A program made the position numbers and the translations under genes. A DNA stretch of 64,000 bases from Xanthomonas sp. NCPPB 1128 (lineage in GTDB: Bacteria; Pseudomonadota; Gammaproteobacteria; Xanthomonadales; Xanthomonadaceae). Location: NCBI RefSeq assembly GCF_001043115.1, contig NZ_LFME01000028.1:1-64000 (forward strand). The letters run 5' to 3'. The notes under the pieces were generated by a model. That model was not told where the DNA came from, did no database searches, and worked only from the letters and a program-made list of their open reading frames with translations. Positions 12,279 to 21,600 of the stretch are shown here, in pieces; position 1 is the first letter of the stretch; the number at the start of each line of letters is the position of its first letter.

Positions 12279-12345
12279 GGGCAGCGAGCTTGCACCCACC
12301 GAATGGAGTAATCGGTCAAGCGGGCGATGGGTGGTGTCCCGGTGT

Positions 12346-13140
12346 TCAGGGTTGTGCCATCGCCGTGACGATGCGTGCGCGCGAGGTCTCGGCGATGCGC
12401 CGGCGTCCTTCCACGTCCTGCAGCCGGATCGGCTCCAGGAAATGCACCTCGGCCACGCGTCCCGGCTCGCCGAGCAGGCGCAGGAAGTTGGCGAAGAAGC
12501 TCTCGTGCGGTCCGAACGCGACGATCTGCTGCGCCGCGCCGCCGGCGCCGTAGCGCAAGGCCACCGGCTGCACCGCCACCTCGGCCTCGACCGCGGCCTG
12601 GAAGATGCGTGCGTGGAACGGCCCCACGTCCTGGCCGCCGCGGGTGCGCCCTTCCGGGAACACGCCGACCGAGCGCCCGGAGCGCAGCCGCTCCAGCATC
12701 GCCTGCAACACCCCGCCCAGCGACTCGGTGCTGCCACGCTGGTGGAAGATGGTCTGCCCGCGCGCGGCCAGCCAGCCGACCAGCGGCCAGCCGGCGATCT
12801 CGCGCTTGGCGACGAAGCCCATCATGCGCTGGCTGTGCAGCATCACGATGTCGATCCAGCTGACGTGGTTGGCGACGAACAGCACCGGATTGGGCAGCGG
12901 CGCGCCGATGCGGCGCACGCGCAGGCCGAAGATGCGCAGCAGCCAGGTCGACCACCAGCAGACCATGCGGTCGCCGAAGGACTCGGTGCCGGCGCGGCCG
13001 GGCGACAGCGCCATGCACACCAGCAGGAACGGCAGCGACAACAGCACGTGCAACGCCAGCAGCGGCACGCGGTAGCCGTAACGGACCCAGCGCAGCGCCC
13101 CACCGTATTGGCGCGTGGCGGGTGGGGAGAACTCGCTCAT
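12346..13140 (-). CDS. plsC: 1-acyl-glycerol-3-phosphate acyltransferase (PlsC-type)
   Basis: This enzyme acylates lysophosphatidic acid to phosphatidic acid at the inner membrane. The 264-residue protein has an N-terminal hydrophobic span (residues about 20-45), then the acyltransferase motif NHVSWID (the HX4D motif), the substrate-binding motif FPEGRTRGG, and VQPVALRYG. The length is usual for the family. ATG 13140 is the first credible start. It might instead be an ornithine-lipid or other lyso-lipid acyltransferase of the same family; the sequence alone does not separate these. Confidence 0.88.
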   Translation of the reverse strand: MSEFSPPATRQYGGALRWVRYGYRVPLLALHVLLSLPFLLVCMALSPGRAGTESFGDRMVCWWSTWLLRIFGLRVRRIGAPLPNPVLFVANHVSWIDIVMLHSQRMMGFVAKREIAGWPLVGWLAARGQTIFHQRGSTESLGGVLQAMLERLRSGRSVGVFPEGRTRGGQDVGPFHARIFQAAVEAEVAVQPVALRYGAGGAAQQIVAFGPHESFFANFLRLLGEPGRVAEVHFLEPIRLQDVEGRRRIAETSRARIVTAMAQP

Positions 13141-13253
13141 TCGGACAAGGGTACCGGAAGCAGGGGCCTAGCGGAGAATTGTGTCAGCCCGAAGACGCCG
13201 CTGCAGACGCGCCAGCCGCGCGTGCGAAGGCAGGGTTCAGCCCGGGCCTGGAC

Positions 13254-13673
13254 TCAGCCGCGGTCGACCACCGCCAGGGTCAGCCGCGACACGCACACCG
13301 GCTTGCCCGCCGCGTCCTCGATGTGGATCTCCCACACCTGGGTGGTCCGGCCTACGTGCAACGGCCGCGCAGTGCCGGTGACCACGCCGCTGCGCGCGCT
13401 GCGCAGGTGGTTGGCGTTGATCTCCAGGCCCACGCAGATCCGTCCCGGCTCCACGCACAGATTACCGGCGGTGCTGCCCAGGCTCTCGGCCAGCACCACC
13501 GACGCGCCGCCGTGCAGCAGCCCGTACGGCTGCCGCGTGCGCGCGTCCACCGGCATCGTCGCCCGCAGCCAATCCGGCCCGGCCTCGGTGAAGACGATGC
13601 CCAGCTGCGCGATCAGGGTGTCGCGGCAATCGGCGTTGAGGACGGCGAGATCGGCGGGTTCGCGAAAGGACAT
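13254..13673 (-). CDS. Hotdog-fold acyl-CoA thioesterase (YdiI/PaaI-like)
   Basis: The 139-residue product matches the hotdog thioesterases YdiI and EntH. The active-site segment YGLLHGGASVVLAESLGS carries the catalytic Glu, and LHVGRTTQVWEIHIED is the matching C-terminal strand. In enterics YdiI hydrolyses dihydroxynaphthoyl-CoA, but Xanthomonas uses ubiquinone rather than menaquinone, so a broader aryl- or acyl-CoA clean-up role is more likely here (inference). ATG 13673 gives the usual length. It is transcribed toward yheT/plsC and separated from the phospholipase D gene by a GGGATT-type repeat. Confidence 0.85.
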   Translation of the reverse strand: MSFREPADLAVLNADCRDTLIAQLGIVFTEAGPDWLRATMPVDARTRQPYGLLHGGASVVLAESLGSTAGNLCVEPGRICVGLEINANHLRSARSGVVTGTARPLHVGRTTQVWEIHIEDAAGKPVCVSRLTLAVVDRG

Positions 13674-13682
13674 TGGGGGGCC

Positions 13683-13819
13683 GGGATTGGGGATTAGGGA
13701 TTGGGGATTGGGGATTGGCAAGAGCGGCATCCCCGGCACGGACATTATCGCGCCAGGACGAGGCATCCGGTCGCAGGGAAGCGCTTTTACGAATCCCCAC
13801 TCCCGAATCCCCAATCCCC
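13683..13819. repeat. GGGATTGGGGATT inverted repeat cluster
   Basis: Tandem GGGATTGGGG-type units at 13683-13718 face complementary AATCCCCAATCCCC units at 13790-13819, forming a large imperfect stem-loop. It fills the gap between the phospholipase D and thioesterase genes. The same family recurs at 62193-62297 inside gltBD. No gene is seen in it. Confidence 0.8.
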
Positions 13820-13824
13820 GCCCC

Positions 13825-15837
13825 TCAAAGAATCGGCACCAGCCCAGAACCGAACGCCGTCAACATGCGCACCAGCAGCCACTTGGGGCCGACGTTGACC
13901 TCGGGGAAGTCGCCGACCGCGCTGTAGCAGCGGTGGAAGCCGGGGTCGCGCCGGGTCAGCGGTGCCGGGCAGTCGGGGCCCGGCTGGAATTCGTAGTCGG
14001 TGGCGTAGCGCCATGGCCAGAAGTCCAGCACCGGCAGCGCCTCGGAGACCTTGCCCATGCTGTAGTTCAGGCCCGACAGCACCGGCGGCTTGACCCGCGG
14101 CGCCACCACCCAGGAGTTCTCCGGCTCGATGTCGCGGCCGATGCTGGCTGCCAGCGCCTGCGCGAACGCCGGATCGTCGACGATCACCGCGCCCTCGGTG
14201 TTGTAGGTCTCGCTGCGCGGGTCGAAGTTGTGGGTGCCGATCACGCCGACGCGGCGGTCCACCACCAGCGACTTGGCGTGCAGGCCCATGCGCGCGCCCT
14301 CGCGGGTCACCGGCAACGGCCGGTTGGCGATGCGCCGGCTCAGGCAGGACGGGCGGGTCTCGGTGCGCAGCACGCGGCGCGCGACCTGGCTGCCGTCGGC
14401 GCGGTTGCCGGACGGCCCGCCACTGCCGCTGCCGAGCAGCGAACTGCGGCCGGCGGCGCTGCCGCCCAGCAGCGTGTTGCGGCCGCTGCCGGCATCGCTG
14501 CCGCTGCTCTCGCCGCTGGCCGGTGCGGACGGCAGCTCGCCCTGCAGCGGCGCCGGCAGCAGGTTGGCGTAGTCCACCGGCGCGTCCAGCGGGAACGGCT
14601 TGTACTCGTAGATGTCGAAACCCAGCTCGCGCAAATTGCGGCGCTTGTACTTGTAGGACAGCGCGTACACCACCGGGTTGTCGGTGGCGGCCAGGCTGTT
14701 GGTGGCCACCACCACGCGCGGCGGCGGGGTGCGTTTGCGCAGGTCGCGGAAGATCTCCTGCGCCGGGTCCGACAGCACCAGGTACGGCGTCTGCAGGAGG
14801 ATCTCCTCGCGCGCCTCGGCGATCAGCCGGTCGAGCTTGGGCGCGGTGGAGATGGCCTTGGGGCCGTGTTCGCGGCGGTGCTTCTGCGGCAGGTCGGCGA
14901 CGTAGTCCACATGCCGCACCGGCAACGCCGGCAGCACGAAGGCGTTCTCCACGAAGGCCGGATCGGACGCCTCCTCGCTGACCCGCTGCACCCGCTCCGG
15001 GCGCAGGAACTGCGCCGGCGGCATCGCCGGCACGCCCTCGCGCAGCAGCAGCTTGCCGACGTCGTTGAGCCGCGCCACCGGCACGCTGCGCCGCGCCGCC
15101 CAGTAGGCGTCGAAGTTGGCGGCCATCGAGCGCGCCACCGGGCCGGCGACCAGCACGTCGCGGTCGCGGAAGTTGTACTCGGCGTCCCAGTCGAAATAGT
15201 CGTCCTGGTAGTTGCGCCCGCCGACCACGCCGATCGCATCGTCGATCACCAGCAGCTTGTTGTGCATGCGCTGGTTGAAGCGACGGAAGCAGCACAGCAC
15301 GCTGGCGGCGTAGTGGAAATAGTTGGGCTTGGCCAGGCCGAAGGTGGGGTTGTAGATGCGCAGCGAGAAGTTCTCGTGCGCGCCGGCCAGCGCGCCGAGG
15401 ATCTGCAGGTCGGAGATCGCCGAGAGCTGGTCGATCAGCACCCGCACCTGCACGCCGCGTCGCGCCGCGGCCAGCAGTTCGTCCATCACCAGCCGCGCGC
15501 TGTCGTCCTTGTCGAAGATGTAGGTCTGCAGGTCGATGCTGCGGCTGGCGCTGCGGATCAGGTTGACCCGCGCCACCAACGCCTCCTCGCCGTGGTCGAG
15601 GATGGTGGCGTAGTGGCGCGGCGCGCCGGCGCCGGACTGGGCGAAGGCCTTGCCCGCCAGCCCGCGCAGCGGCGAGGCCAACGCGCAATGGTCGCTGCGC
15701 GTGCAATCGACCTGGCGGTCGCGCGCGGCCTCGGCGATCGCCACGGCACGGCCGTGCTGCGCCTGCGACAGGCTCGCGCAGCCGCTGCCGAGCAGCAGCG
15801 CCACCACCACCAGCACCCGCATCAGCCGCGATGTCAC
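13825..15837 (-). CDS. Phospholipase D family protein, envelope-anchored
   Basis: This 670-residue protein has both HKD motifs of the phospholipase D superfamily: HNKLLVIDDAIGVVGG in the first half and HAKSLVVDRRVGVIGTHNFDP near the C-terminus. Members include cardiolipin synthases and phosphatidyltransferases. The N-terminus (VTSRLMRVLVVVALLLGSGC) is a signal peptide with a lipobox-like LGSGC, suggesting a lipoprotein. A Gly/Ser-rich insertion (about residues 440-490) is unusual. The GTG start at 15837 overlaps the yceI stop as GTGA, giving translational coupling; ATG 15822 is the alternative. It is the last gene of the parA-sixA-yceI-pld run. Confidence 0.85.
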   Translation of the reverse strand: MTSRLMRVLVVVALLLGSGCASLSQAQHGRAVAIAEAARDRQVDCTRSDHCALASPLRGLAGKAFAQSGAGAPRHYATILDHGEEALVARVNLIRSASRSIDLQTYIFDKDDSARLVMDELLAAARRGVQVRVLIDQLSAISDLQILGALAGAHENFSLRIYNPTFGLAKPNYFHYAASVLCCFRRFNQRMHNKLLVIDDAIGVVGGRNYQDDYFDWDAEYNFRDRDVLVAGPVARSMAANFDAYWAARRSVPVARLNDVGKLLLREGVPAMPPAQFLRPERVQRVSEEASDPAFVENAFVLPALPVRHVDYVADLPQKHRREHGPKAISTAPKLDRLIAEAREEILLQTPYLVLSDPAQEIFRDLRKRTPPPRVVVATNSLAATDNPVVYALSYKYKRRNLRELGFDIYEYKPFPLDAPVDYANLLPAPLQGELPSAPASGESSGSDAGSGRNTLLGGSAAGRSSLLGSGSGGPSGNRADGSQVARRVLRTETRPSCLSRRIANRPLPVTREGARMGLHAKSLVVDRRVGVIGTHNFDPRSETYNTEGAVIVDDPAFAQALAASIGRDIEPENSWVVAPRVKPPVLSGLNYSMGKVSEALPVLDFWPWRYATDYEFQPGPDCPAPLTRRDPGFHRCYSAVGDFPEVNVGPKWLLVRMLTAFGSGLVPIL

Positions 15838-16457
15838 CGAGTGGCCGCCCCGGTCAGGCGTGCGCGCAGCACGAAGGTGACCCGGTCGCTCAAGGCCAGA
15901 TCCCACTTGTCCATTCCGTAACGTCCACGCAATACCGTACCGCGGCTGATGACATCGCAATCATAGCCTGGGCGGGTGCATGCGGCCGGCATGACGGTCA
16001 GCGTCTCGGCGTGGCTGACCCCGCGGATGCTCAAGGTGCCGGGGATCGGCCCGCCCTTGCCCAGCACCTGCGGCAAGAACGGCTGCGAGTCGAACGACAC
16101 GGTGGGGTAGCGCGGCGCGTCGAAGAAATCCTCGCCGCGCATCCAGCCGGTATAGCGCGGCTTGCCGGGGATCTCCACGTAGGCGGTGAACAGGCGCAGG
16201 TGCACCTGGTGGCGGCCGTCGGGCAGCACGTGCACGGTGCCCTCGTAGCGCGGGAAGAAACCTTCGATGCGCTGCCCGAAGCGGGTACGGATCTCGAACC
16301 CGAAGCGCGACTGCGCCGGGTCCAGGGCGTACTCGCCGGGCGCCAGCAAGGCCGGTGCCACCACCTGCGCATGGCCGACGGCGCACCACAGACACAACGG
16401 CAGCAGCGCGGCGCACAGCGCCGGCCGCAGGGACCTGCGCAGCGGTCTCAGGGCCAC
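15834..16457 (-). CDS. YceI-family periplasmic protein
   Basis: YceI proteins are secreted lipocalin-like beta barrels that bind isoprenoid-type lipids; the exact role is unknown. The 207-residue product has a signal peptide ending near AVGHAQ, then YALDPAQSRFGFEIRTRFG, the typical YceI entry motif, and FFDAPRYPTVSFDS later. No ATG is available at a sensible place. GTG 16457, inside the last codons of sixA, opens the signal peptide exactly, so I use it; the overlap with sixA is 10 bp. Overlaps on both sides make it part of a tightly coupled operon. Confidence 0.82.
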   Translation of the reverse strand: MALRPLRRSLRPALCAALLPLCLWCAVGHAQVVAPALLAPGEYALDPAQSRFGFEIRTRFGQRIEGFFPRYEGTVHVLPDGRHQVHLRLFTAYVEIPGKPRYTGWMRGEDFFDAPRYPTVSFDSQPFLPQVLGKGGPIPGTLSIRGVSHAETLTVMPAACTRPGYDCDVISRGTVLRGRYGMDKWDLALSDRVTFVLRARLTGAATR

Positions 16458-16936
16458 CAGAACGCGGTCAACCGCGCCACGCCCGGCTCGATCGCCGCGT
16501 CGTGCGGCACCCCGAGCACCGCGACGCTGGCGGTGGGCATGCCGCGATAGTCGCCGGACTGGCCGCTGTGCATCAGCGCCGCCAGGCGCTCCAGGCCCGG
16601 ATTGTGGCCGACCAGCAACAGCCGCTCGACGTCGCGGTGGCCGTCCAGCAGGTCGGCCAGGGTGCCCGAGGTGGCCTCGTAGATGCGCGGCTCCAGGCGC
16701 TGCTCGACGTAGCCGGTCAGCTCCAGCACCGCCTCCAGGGTCTCGCGCGCGCGCCGCGCCGGCGAACACAGCACCCGGTCCGGCACCAGCCGCTGTTCCA
16801 GCAGCCAGCGCCCGGCCGCCTCGGCCTCGGCCAGGCCGTGCGGCGACAGCGGCCGGTCGAAATCGGCCTGGCCGGTGTCGGCCGGTTCGGCGTGGGCATG
16901 GCGCAGCAGGATCACTTCTCGCAAAACGATGGTCAT
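16448..16936 (-). CDS. sixA: SixA-type phosphohistidine phosphatase
   Basis: SixA removes phosphate from histidine residues; in E. coli it acts on ArcB or on the nitrogen PTS protein NPr. The 162-residue protein has the histidine-phosphatase signature ILLRHAHAEP at the N-terminus and the second active-site segment LLLVGHNPGLERL. The length equals that of SixA. ATG 16936 is 3 bp after the parA stop. In this window the nitrogen context makes a nitrogen-PTS link attractive, but nothing in the sequence proves it. Confidence 0.88.
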   Translation of the reverse strand: MTIVLREVILLRHAHAEPADTGQADFDRPLSPHGLAEAEAAGRWLLEQRLVPDRVLCSPARRARETLEAVLELTGYVEQRLEPRIYEATSGTLADLLDGHRDVERLLLVGHNPGLERLAALMHSGQSGDYRGMPTASVAVLGVPHDAAIEPGVARLTAFWWP

Positions 16937-16939
16937 CGG

Positions 16940-17572
16940 TCAGGCCTTCTTGAGCCACTTGAGCAACGGTTCCCAGTCCTGCTGGTGGTCGCGGACCTGG
17001 ACGGAGTGGTAATCGAACAGACTGCGGCCCAGCCCCACCAGCACCACGTAGGCCTGGCTGTCGCGCAGTTGCGCCACGACCGGGTAGGGCCATTCGGCGA
17101 GCATCTGCAACGCCTGCTGGGTGGCATTGGTCCAGGGCTTGCTGCGGTTGAGCACCAGCCCGACCGGCAGCTTGCGCTGGTGCACCCGCGGCACCTTGGC
17201 CAGGGTGTTGAGGAAGCCGACGGTGGCCTCGATGTCCAGCGCCGACGGCATCACCGGCACCACCACCGCGTCGGCCTCGTCGAGGAAATGGGTCAGATCC
17301 TCGGCCATGGCGCCGGCGGCGGCGTCGACGATCACCCGCTGCGCGTCGTCGGGCAGCGCCGCGCGCCAGCTGCGCTTGCGGCTGGCGTCGATCGGCAGCA
17401 CCGCGCTGTCCAGGCCGGCGCGGCGTTCGGCCCAGCGGGTCGAGGAGCCCTGCGGATCGGCATCGGCCAGCACCGTGCGCTTGCCGGCCAGCGCGTAGGA
17501 CGCCGCCAGGTGCGTGGCGACCGTGGTCTTGCCCACGCCGCCCTTGGAGCCGGCCACCAGGATCGTCTTCAT
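16940..17572 (-). CDS. ParA/MinD-family ATPase, orphan
   Basis: The 210-residue protein is a deviant-Walker P-loop ATPase: [15 protein letters not shown] is the Walker [10 protein letters not shown] the switch region, and VIVDAAAG the Walker B. Proteins of this length with no ParB partner usually place chemoreceptor, carboxysome, flagellar or other cargo. No parB-like gene lies next to it; instead it leads a packed operon with sixA, yceI and a phospholipase D. ATG 17572 is chosen for the family start [12 protein letters not shown]. Its cargo cannot be told from sequence. Confidence 0.88.
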   Translation of the reverse strand: MKTILVAGSKGGVGKTTVATHLAASYALAGKRTVLADADPQGSSTRWAERRAGLDSAVLPIDASRKRSWRAALPDDAQRVIVDAAAGAMAEDLTHFLDEADAVVVPVMPSALDIEATVGFLNTLAKVPRVHQRKLPVGLVLNRSKPWTNATQQALQMLAEWPYPVVAQLRDSQAYVVLVGLGRSLFDYHSVQVRDHQQDWEPLLKWLKKA

Positions 17573-17714
17573 GCACGCCTCGCTTCCGGGGGAAGAAGCC
17601 GGAGCGTACACCGGCCCTACGTCAGCCGGTAGTCAACATGCAGCATGCCAGCCGGCAGCACGCCGACCGGCGCCGGGCTTGCTATCGTGGCGGCCCCCTT
17701 CGCCTTCCGATGCC

Positions 17715-19208
17715 ATGAGCGAGCTGCAGGACCTGGTCGCGCTGATCCGCGCCAACACGCCCCTGATCGTGATCGAGACGCAGGAGGAGGCGCGCATCGT
17801 CGATCTGTTCCGGCAGGCGCTGATCCAGGTCTGGCGCGCCCTGCACCGCTGGTCGATTACCGAGGGCCTGCGCCGCATCGACCTGGACCGCGAGGATCCG
17901 CCGAGCGGGCCGCCGGACGCCAGCGCGGTGCTGCAGGCGATCAAGCAGGCCGATCAGCGCGGCATCTACCTGCTGCTCGACGTCACCCCATACCTGGGCT
18001 ACGCCAGCCACCAGCGCCTGTTGCGCGACATCGTCGAACGCCGACACTGCCAGCCGCACGTGCTGGTGCTGATCGGCACGCGGATCGAACTGCCGGCCGA
18101 ACTCGAGGCGCTGGCGACCCGCTTCAATCCGCGCCTGCCCGACGCCAACGCGCTGCTGAAGATGGTGCAGGAGGAGGCGCAGGGCTACGCGCGCGAATTC
18201 GGCGGCCGCCGGGTCGAGGTCGACGGCGACGCGGTCAAGCAGATCCTGCGCAACCTGCGCGGGCTCAGCCTGATCGACGCGCGGCGCATCGCCCGGCAAC
18301 TGATCTACGCCGACGGCGCGCTCACCGCATCCGACCTGCCGCAACTGGCCAAGCTCAAGTTCGAACTGCTCAACCGCAGCGGCCACCTGCAGTACGACAA
18401 CGACGCCACGCGCTTCGAGGACGTGGCCGGCGCGCGCCGGCTCAAGCAGTGGATCGCGCAGCGCCGCGCGGTGTTCGCCGGCACCGCGCCGCCGGGGCTG
18501 GACCCGCCCAAGGGCGTGCTACTGCTCGGCGTGCAGGGTTGCGGCAAGTCGATGCTGGCCAAGGCTACCGCGGCCGGATTCGGCGTGCCGCTGCTGCGCC
18601 TGGACATGGGCGCGCTGTACGCCAAGTACCACGGCGAGACCGAGAAGAACCTGCGCGACGCGCTGGCCGCGGTCGAGCAACTGGCACCGTGCGTGCTGTG
18701 GATGGACGAGATCGAAAAGGGCCTGGCCAGCGGCGGCGAGGACGGCGGCGTGTCGCGGCGCGTGCTCGGCACGCTGCTGACCTGGATGGCCGAACGCGGC
18801 AGCGCCGACGGCGGCGCCGGGGTGTTCATCGTCGCCACCGCCAACCAGGTGCACGAGCTGCCGGCGGAACTGCTGCGCAAGGGCCGCTTCGACGAGATCT
18901 TCTTCGTCGACCTGCCCGATGCGCAGAGCCGGGTGGAACTGTTGCGCCTGCACCTGACCCGGCGGCAGCTGCACGCGGACGCATTCGCGTTGCCGCCGCT
19001 GGCCGCTGCGGCCGATGGCTTCTCCGGTGCCGAGATCGAGCAGGCGATCGTCTCCGGGCTGTACGCCGCGCACGCCGAACAGCGACCGCTGGACACCGAC
19101 CTGCTGATGCAGGAGATCCGCAATACCCGGCCGCTGTCGGTGCTGATGGCCGAACAGGTGCAGGCGCTGCGCAGCTGGGCCAGCGGGCGCACGGTGCCGG
19201 CGGATTAG
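17715..19208 (+). CDS. Ycf46-like AAA ATPase
   Basis: This 497-residue AAA protein resembles the Ycf46 group of uncertain function. Residues 1 to about 235 form a helical/P-loop-degenerate N-domain, and residues about 240-497 the AAA module with Walker [10 protein letters not shown], Walker [10 protein letters not shown], the second region of homology [21 protein letters not shown] and a helical lid. No protease domain is attached, unlike FtsH. ATG 17715 fits the conserved N-terminus [21 protein letters not shown]. It stands alone, divergent from parA and convergent with the AEC carrier. Confidence 0.87.
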   Translation: MSELQDLVALIRANTPLIVIETQEEARIVDLFRQALIQVWRALHRWSITEGLRRIDLDREDPPSGPPDASAVLQAIKQADQRGIYLLLDVTPYLGYASHQRLLRDIVERRHCQPHVLVLIGTRIELPAELEALATRFNPRLPDANALLKMVQEEAQGYAREFGGRRVEVDGDAVKQILRNLRGLSLIDARRIARQLIYADGALTASDLPQLAKLKFELLNRSGHLQYDNDATRFEDVAGARRLKQWIAQRRAVFAGTAPPGLDPPKGVLLLGVQGCGKSMLAKATAAGFGVPLLRLDMGALYAKYHGETEKNLRDALAAVEQLAPCVLWMDEIEKGLASGGEDGGVSRRVLGTLLTWMAERGSADGGAGVFIVATANQVHELPAELLRKGRFDEIFFVDLPDAQSRVELLRLHLTRRQLHADAFALPPLAAAADGFSGAEIEQAIVSGLYAAHAEQRPLDTDLLMQEIRNTRPLSVLMAEQVQALRSWASGRTVPAD

Positions 19209-19248
19209 TTGCGGGCGGTGCAGGTGCGGCGTCGGCTACTGCCGCTGC

Positions 19249-19431
19249 GTGGGAGCGGCTTCAGCCGCGATCAGATGCCATCGATTGAGTCCTGCCGCGG
19301 CAGCAACTGTGCTCCCGCTGTACGCGGCTGCGCCCGACCCTCACCCCAACCCCTCTCCCGGGGGGAGAGGGGCTTTAGCTTCTCCCTTCTCCCCTCGGGA
19401 GAAGGTGCCCCGAAGGGGCGGATGAGGGTGC
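19249..19431. repeat. Palindromic repeats between convergent genes
   Basis: 19249-19270 is one GTGGGAGCGGCTTCAGCCGC palindrome. 19336-19431 is one copy of the 142-bp-array family, with stems CCCCTCTCCC-GGGAGAGGGG and CTTCTCCC-GGGAGAAG and GCCCCGAAGGGGC. Both lie between the AAA gene and the AEC gene, where they could serve as a bidirectional terminator. Confidence 0.85.
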
Positions 19432-19485
19432 GACGCGCTCGCCATGCCACACCCCGCCGATCCAGGAGCCCCCTCCTGTGCAGGC

Positions 19486-20400
19486 TCAACGCAACGCCCC
19501 CAGCACCCACGCCCACGCCGGCAAGGTGACCAGCGACAACAGGATCCCGTAGCCGACCAACGCCGCGGCCAGGCGCGGCGCCAGGCGATGCGAGATCGCC
19601 AGCAGCGCGGCGGTGATCATGGTCGGCATCGCCGATTCCAGCACATTGGCCTGCAGCGCCTGCCCACGCAGGCCCAGCGTCCACGACAGCGGCCAGGCCA
19701 GGGCCGGCAGCACCAGCAACTTCAACAGCAGACCGGCGGCCAGCGGCGCCAGTTCCTCGCGCGGCAAGCGCAACTGGATCGAGAACCCCACCGCCAGCAT
19801 CACCAGCGGCAGCATCGCGTCGGCCAGGTGCTGCAGGCCGGAGGCGATCCACGCCGGCGGCTGCGCCGGCATCAGCGTCAGCGCGAACAGCAGCGCCCAC
19901 AGCGGCGGGAAGCGCGCCATGCGCAGCAGCGTCTGCCGCGGCGATGGCGGCGCCTCGCCGCTGTAGCGCGCCAGCACGTACAGGCCGAAGCTGGACAGCA
20001 GCACGAAGGTGCCGAACTGGTCGTAGACCACCGCATACGGCAAGGCCGCCTCGCCGAGCAGCGCGCGCACCATCGGGTAACCGATGAAACTGGAATTGCC
20101 CAGTGCCACGCACAGCAGCAGCACCGCCTGCTGGTCGCGGCGCAGCCGCAGCGGCCGGCGCAAGGCCAGCATCGCCAGCGCGCTCACGCCGGTCAGCAGC
20201 CACGGCGTCAGCATCAATCCGAGCAGTTCCAGATTGAACTGCAGGCGCGGTACGTAGATCAGCACCGAGGCCGGCAGGCACAGGTACAGCACCACCCCGT
20301 TGAGCACCTCGGTGGTGTTGGCCGGCAGCACGCGCAGACGGGCGAACAGCTTGCCGAGCGCCAGCATGACCAACATCAGGGCGAACGCATCGAAAGCCAT
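19486..20400 (-). CDS. AEC-family (auxin efflux carrier-like) transporter
   Basis: The 304-residue protein is a membrane carrier with about ten hydrophobic spans in two halves, as in the AEC/BART family. Recognisable marks are LNGVVLYLCLPASVL in the first half and NVLESAMPTMITAALLA in the second, the kinked helices around the substrate site. Bacterial AEC members carry malonate, malate or other acids; the substrate here is unknown. Start ATG 20400 is used; GTG 20406 two codons upstream is also possible. Confidence 0.85.
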   Translation of the reverse strand: MAFDAFALMLVMLALGKLFARLRVLPANTTEVLNGVVLYLCLPASVLIYVPRLQFNLELLGLMLTPWLLTGVSALAMLALRRPLRLRRDQQAVLLLCVALGNSSFIGYPMVRALLGEAALPYAVVYDQFGTFVLLSSFGLYVLARYSGEAPPSPRQTLLRMARFPPLWALLFALTLMPAQPPAWIASGLQHLADAMLPLVMLAVGFSIQLRLPREELAPLAAGLLLKLLVLPALAWPLSWTLGLRGQALQANVLESAMPTMITAALLAISHRLAPRLAAALVGYGILLSLVTLPAWAWVLGALR

Positions 20401-20798
20401 CGGCACAGCACGGAATCAGCGAATACGCGGCATCATCGCATGGCCTGCGCGCGTGGGCCGTCGTGGCGTCGCAGGGGGCGTCCCTGTCTTCGTCGCTGTG
20501 GCGATGCCGATGGCGCGGATGGCGCTGGCAAAGATGGCACGGCTTGCTGCTGCAGTGCCTGGCGCGCGGCTTGCTGCGAAAAGCCCGGCGGCTGGCCGCG
20601 CCAAACGCGGCACCGACCGGCGGCGACTGGCGTCGACATCCGCGGGAGCGACATCGGCCGCGACCGACGCCGCACCTGTCTTGCACCCAGCCGCAGGCGG
20701 GCTTTCCGTGCAGGCGCGACAACGTCGATCTGTGCGATCGACCACGACCAGCACCACGGATTGCGCCGGCCGCGTCGTGCTCCCTGGACGCGCGCGCC
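20401..20798. other. Intergenic region with no supported gene
   Basis: About 400 bp separate the AEC start from the stop of the TPR gene upstream of it on the same strand. Open frames exist in several phases because of the high GC, but they are Ala/Arg-rich, lack a ribosome-binding site and resemble nothing known. No dispersed palindrome is seen. Confidence 0.45.
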
Positions 20799-21440
20799 TC
20801 AGGGCCAGGCCGGCGGCGCTGCCTTCCAGGCGGCCTGCACTTCGGCCAGGGTGGCGCGCTCGTCGTCGCGCCAGGTGGGCAGCAATGCGGCGAAATCGGC
20901 CGTGGCGCCCCACTTGTCCGGCCAGGTGCGCGCCGCCGCGGCGTACCACTTCACCGCCTCGTCCTTGCGCTGCAGCCGCCACAACGCCAGCGCCAGGGTC
21001 GGCGGGACCCAATCCGGCGCTGCCGGGCGGCCGTTGACCAGTGCGCTCCACTCGCTCAATGCGCGTGCCGGGTCGCCGGCGCGCAGCAGGTCCCAACCGT
21101 AGTTCCACTGCACCTGGCGCCGCTGCATGCCGGCGGGCAGTCCATGCAGCGCCGCCTGGTACAGCTGTTCGCCCAGTTCCCGGCGGCCGCCGGCCATGGC
21201 GATGCCGGCCAGTTGCGCGCGCGCCTCGTTGGCGTCGGGATTGCGCTGCACGGTACTGGCCAGGCGATCCAGCAGGGCCTCGCCGCTGCCGGCGATGGCG
21301 GTCACCGGACGCGTGGTGCTGCGGTCCTCGTCGAAATAGAACTCTTTCGGTGCCGGCAATGCCTGCGCCCGCACGGTGGCCGCGGTGGCCAGACCGATGC
21401 AGGCCAGCATCGCGGCCACTGCGTATGTGTATGCCTTCAC
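20799..21440 (-). CDS. Secreted TPR-like protein
   Basis: The 213-residue protein starts with a signal peptide (MKAYTYAVAAMLACIG, cleavage near TVRAQA) and then has helical tetratricopeptide-like repeats, with W-x-YGWDLLRAGDPARALSEW and LALWRLQRKDEAVKWYAAAA being the clearest. It is likely periplasmic and involved in protein contacts; the partner is unknown. GTG 21440 is chosen because an AGGGGA site precedes it and it opens the signal peptide. It is divergent from the indolepyruvate oxidoreductase gene across 160 bp. Confidence 0.75.
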   Translation of the reverse strand: MKAYTYAVAAMLACIGLATAATVRAQALPAPKEFYFDEDRSTTRPVTAIAGSGEALLDRLASTVQRNPDANEARAQLAGIAMAGGRRELGEQLYQAALHGLPAGMQRRQVQWNYGWDLLRAGDPARALSEWSALVNGRPAAPDWVPPTLALALWRLQRKDEAVKWYAAAARTWPDKWGATADFAALLPTWRDDERATLAEVQAAWKAAPPAWP

Positions 21441-21534
21441 TGCTGCAATCCCCTGGAGTGATCCCCTCACCCGGGTCCCATCCTACCCCGCCCGCGCCGG
21501 CACGGACGAGAACGGGCGCAAAAATCGCCGCTGA

Positions 21535-21540
21535 TACAAT
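21535..21540 (+). promoter_or_regulatory. Possible -10 element for the oxidoreductase gene
   Basis: TACAAT in the context GCTGATACAATCGG is a good sigma-70 -10 hexamer about 60 bp before ATG 21601. No matching -35 is visible at normal spacing, so this is tentative. Confidence 0.35.
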
Positions 21541-21600
21541 CGGGGCGATCGCGCGCGGCAGGCGCTGCGCGCCCGCCAGCCTTCCATTTCCGGGCAAGCC

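Noticed and set aside
12277-15921. 1214-residue plus-strand frame over plsC, the thioesterase and phospholipase D
   Set aside because: His/Arg/Gln-rich antisense shadow crossing three well-supported genes and a repeat cluster.
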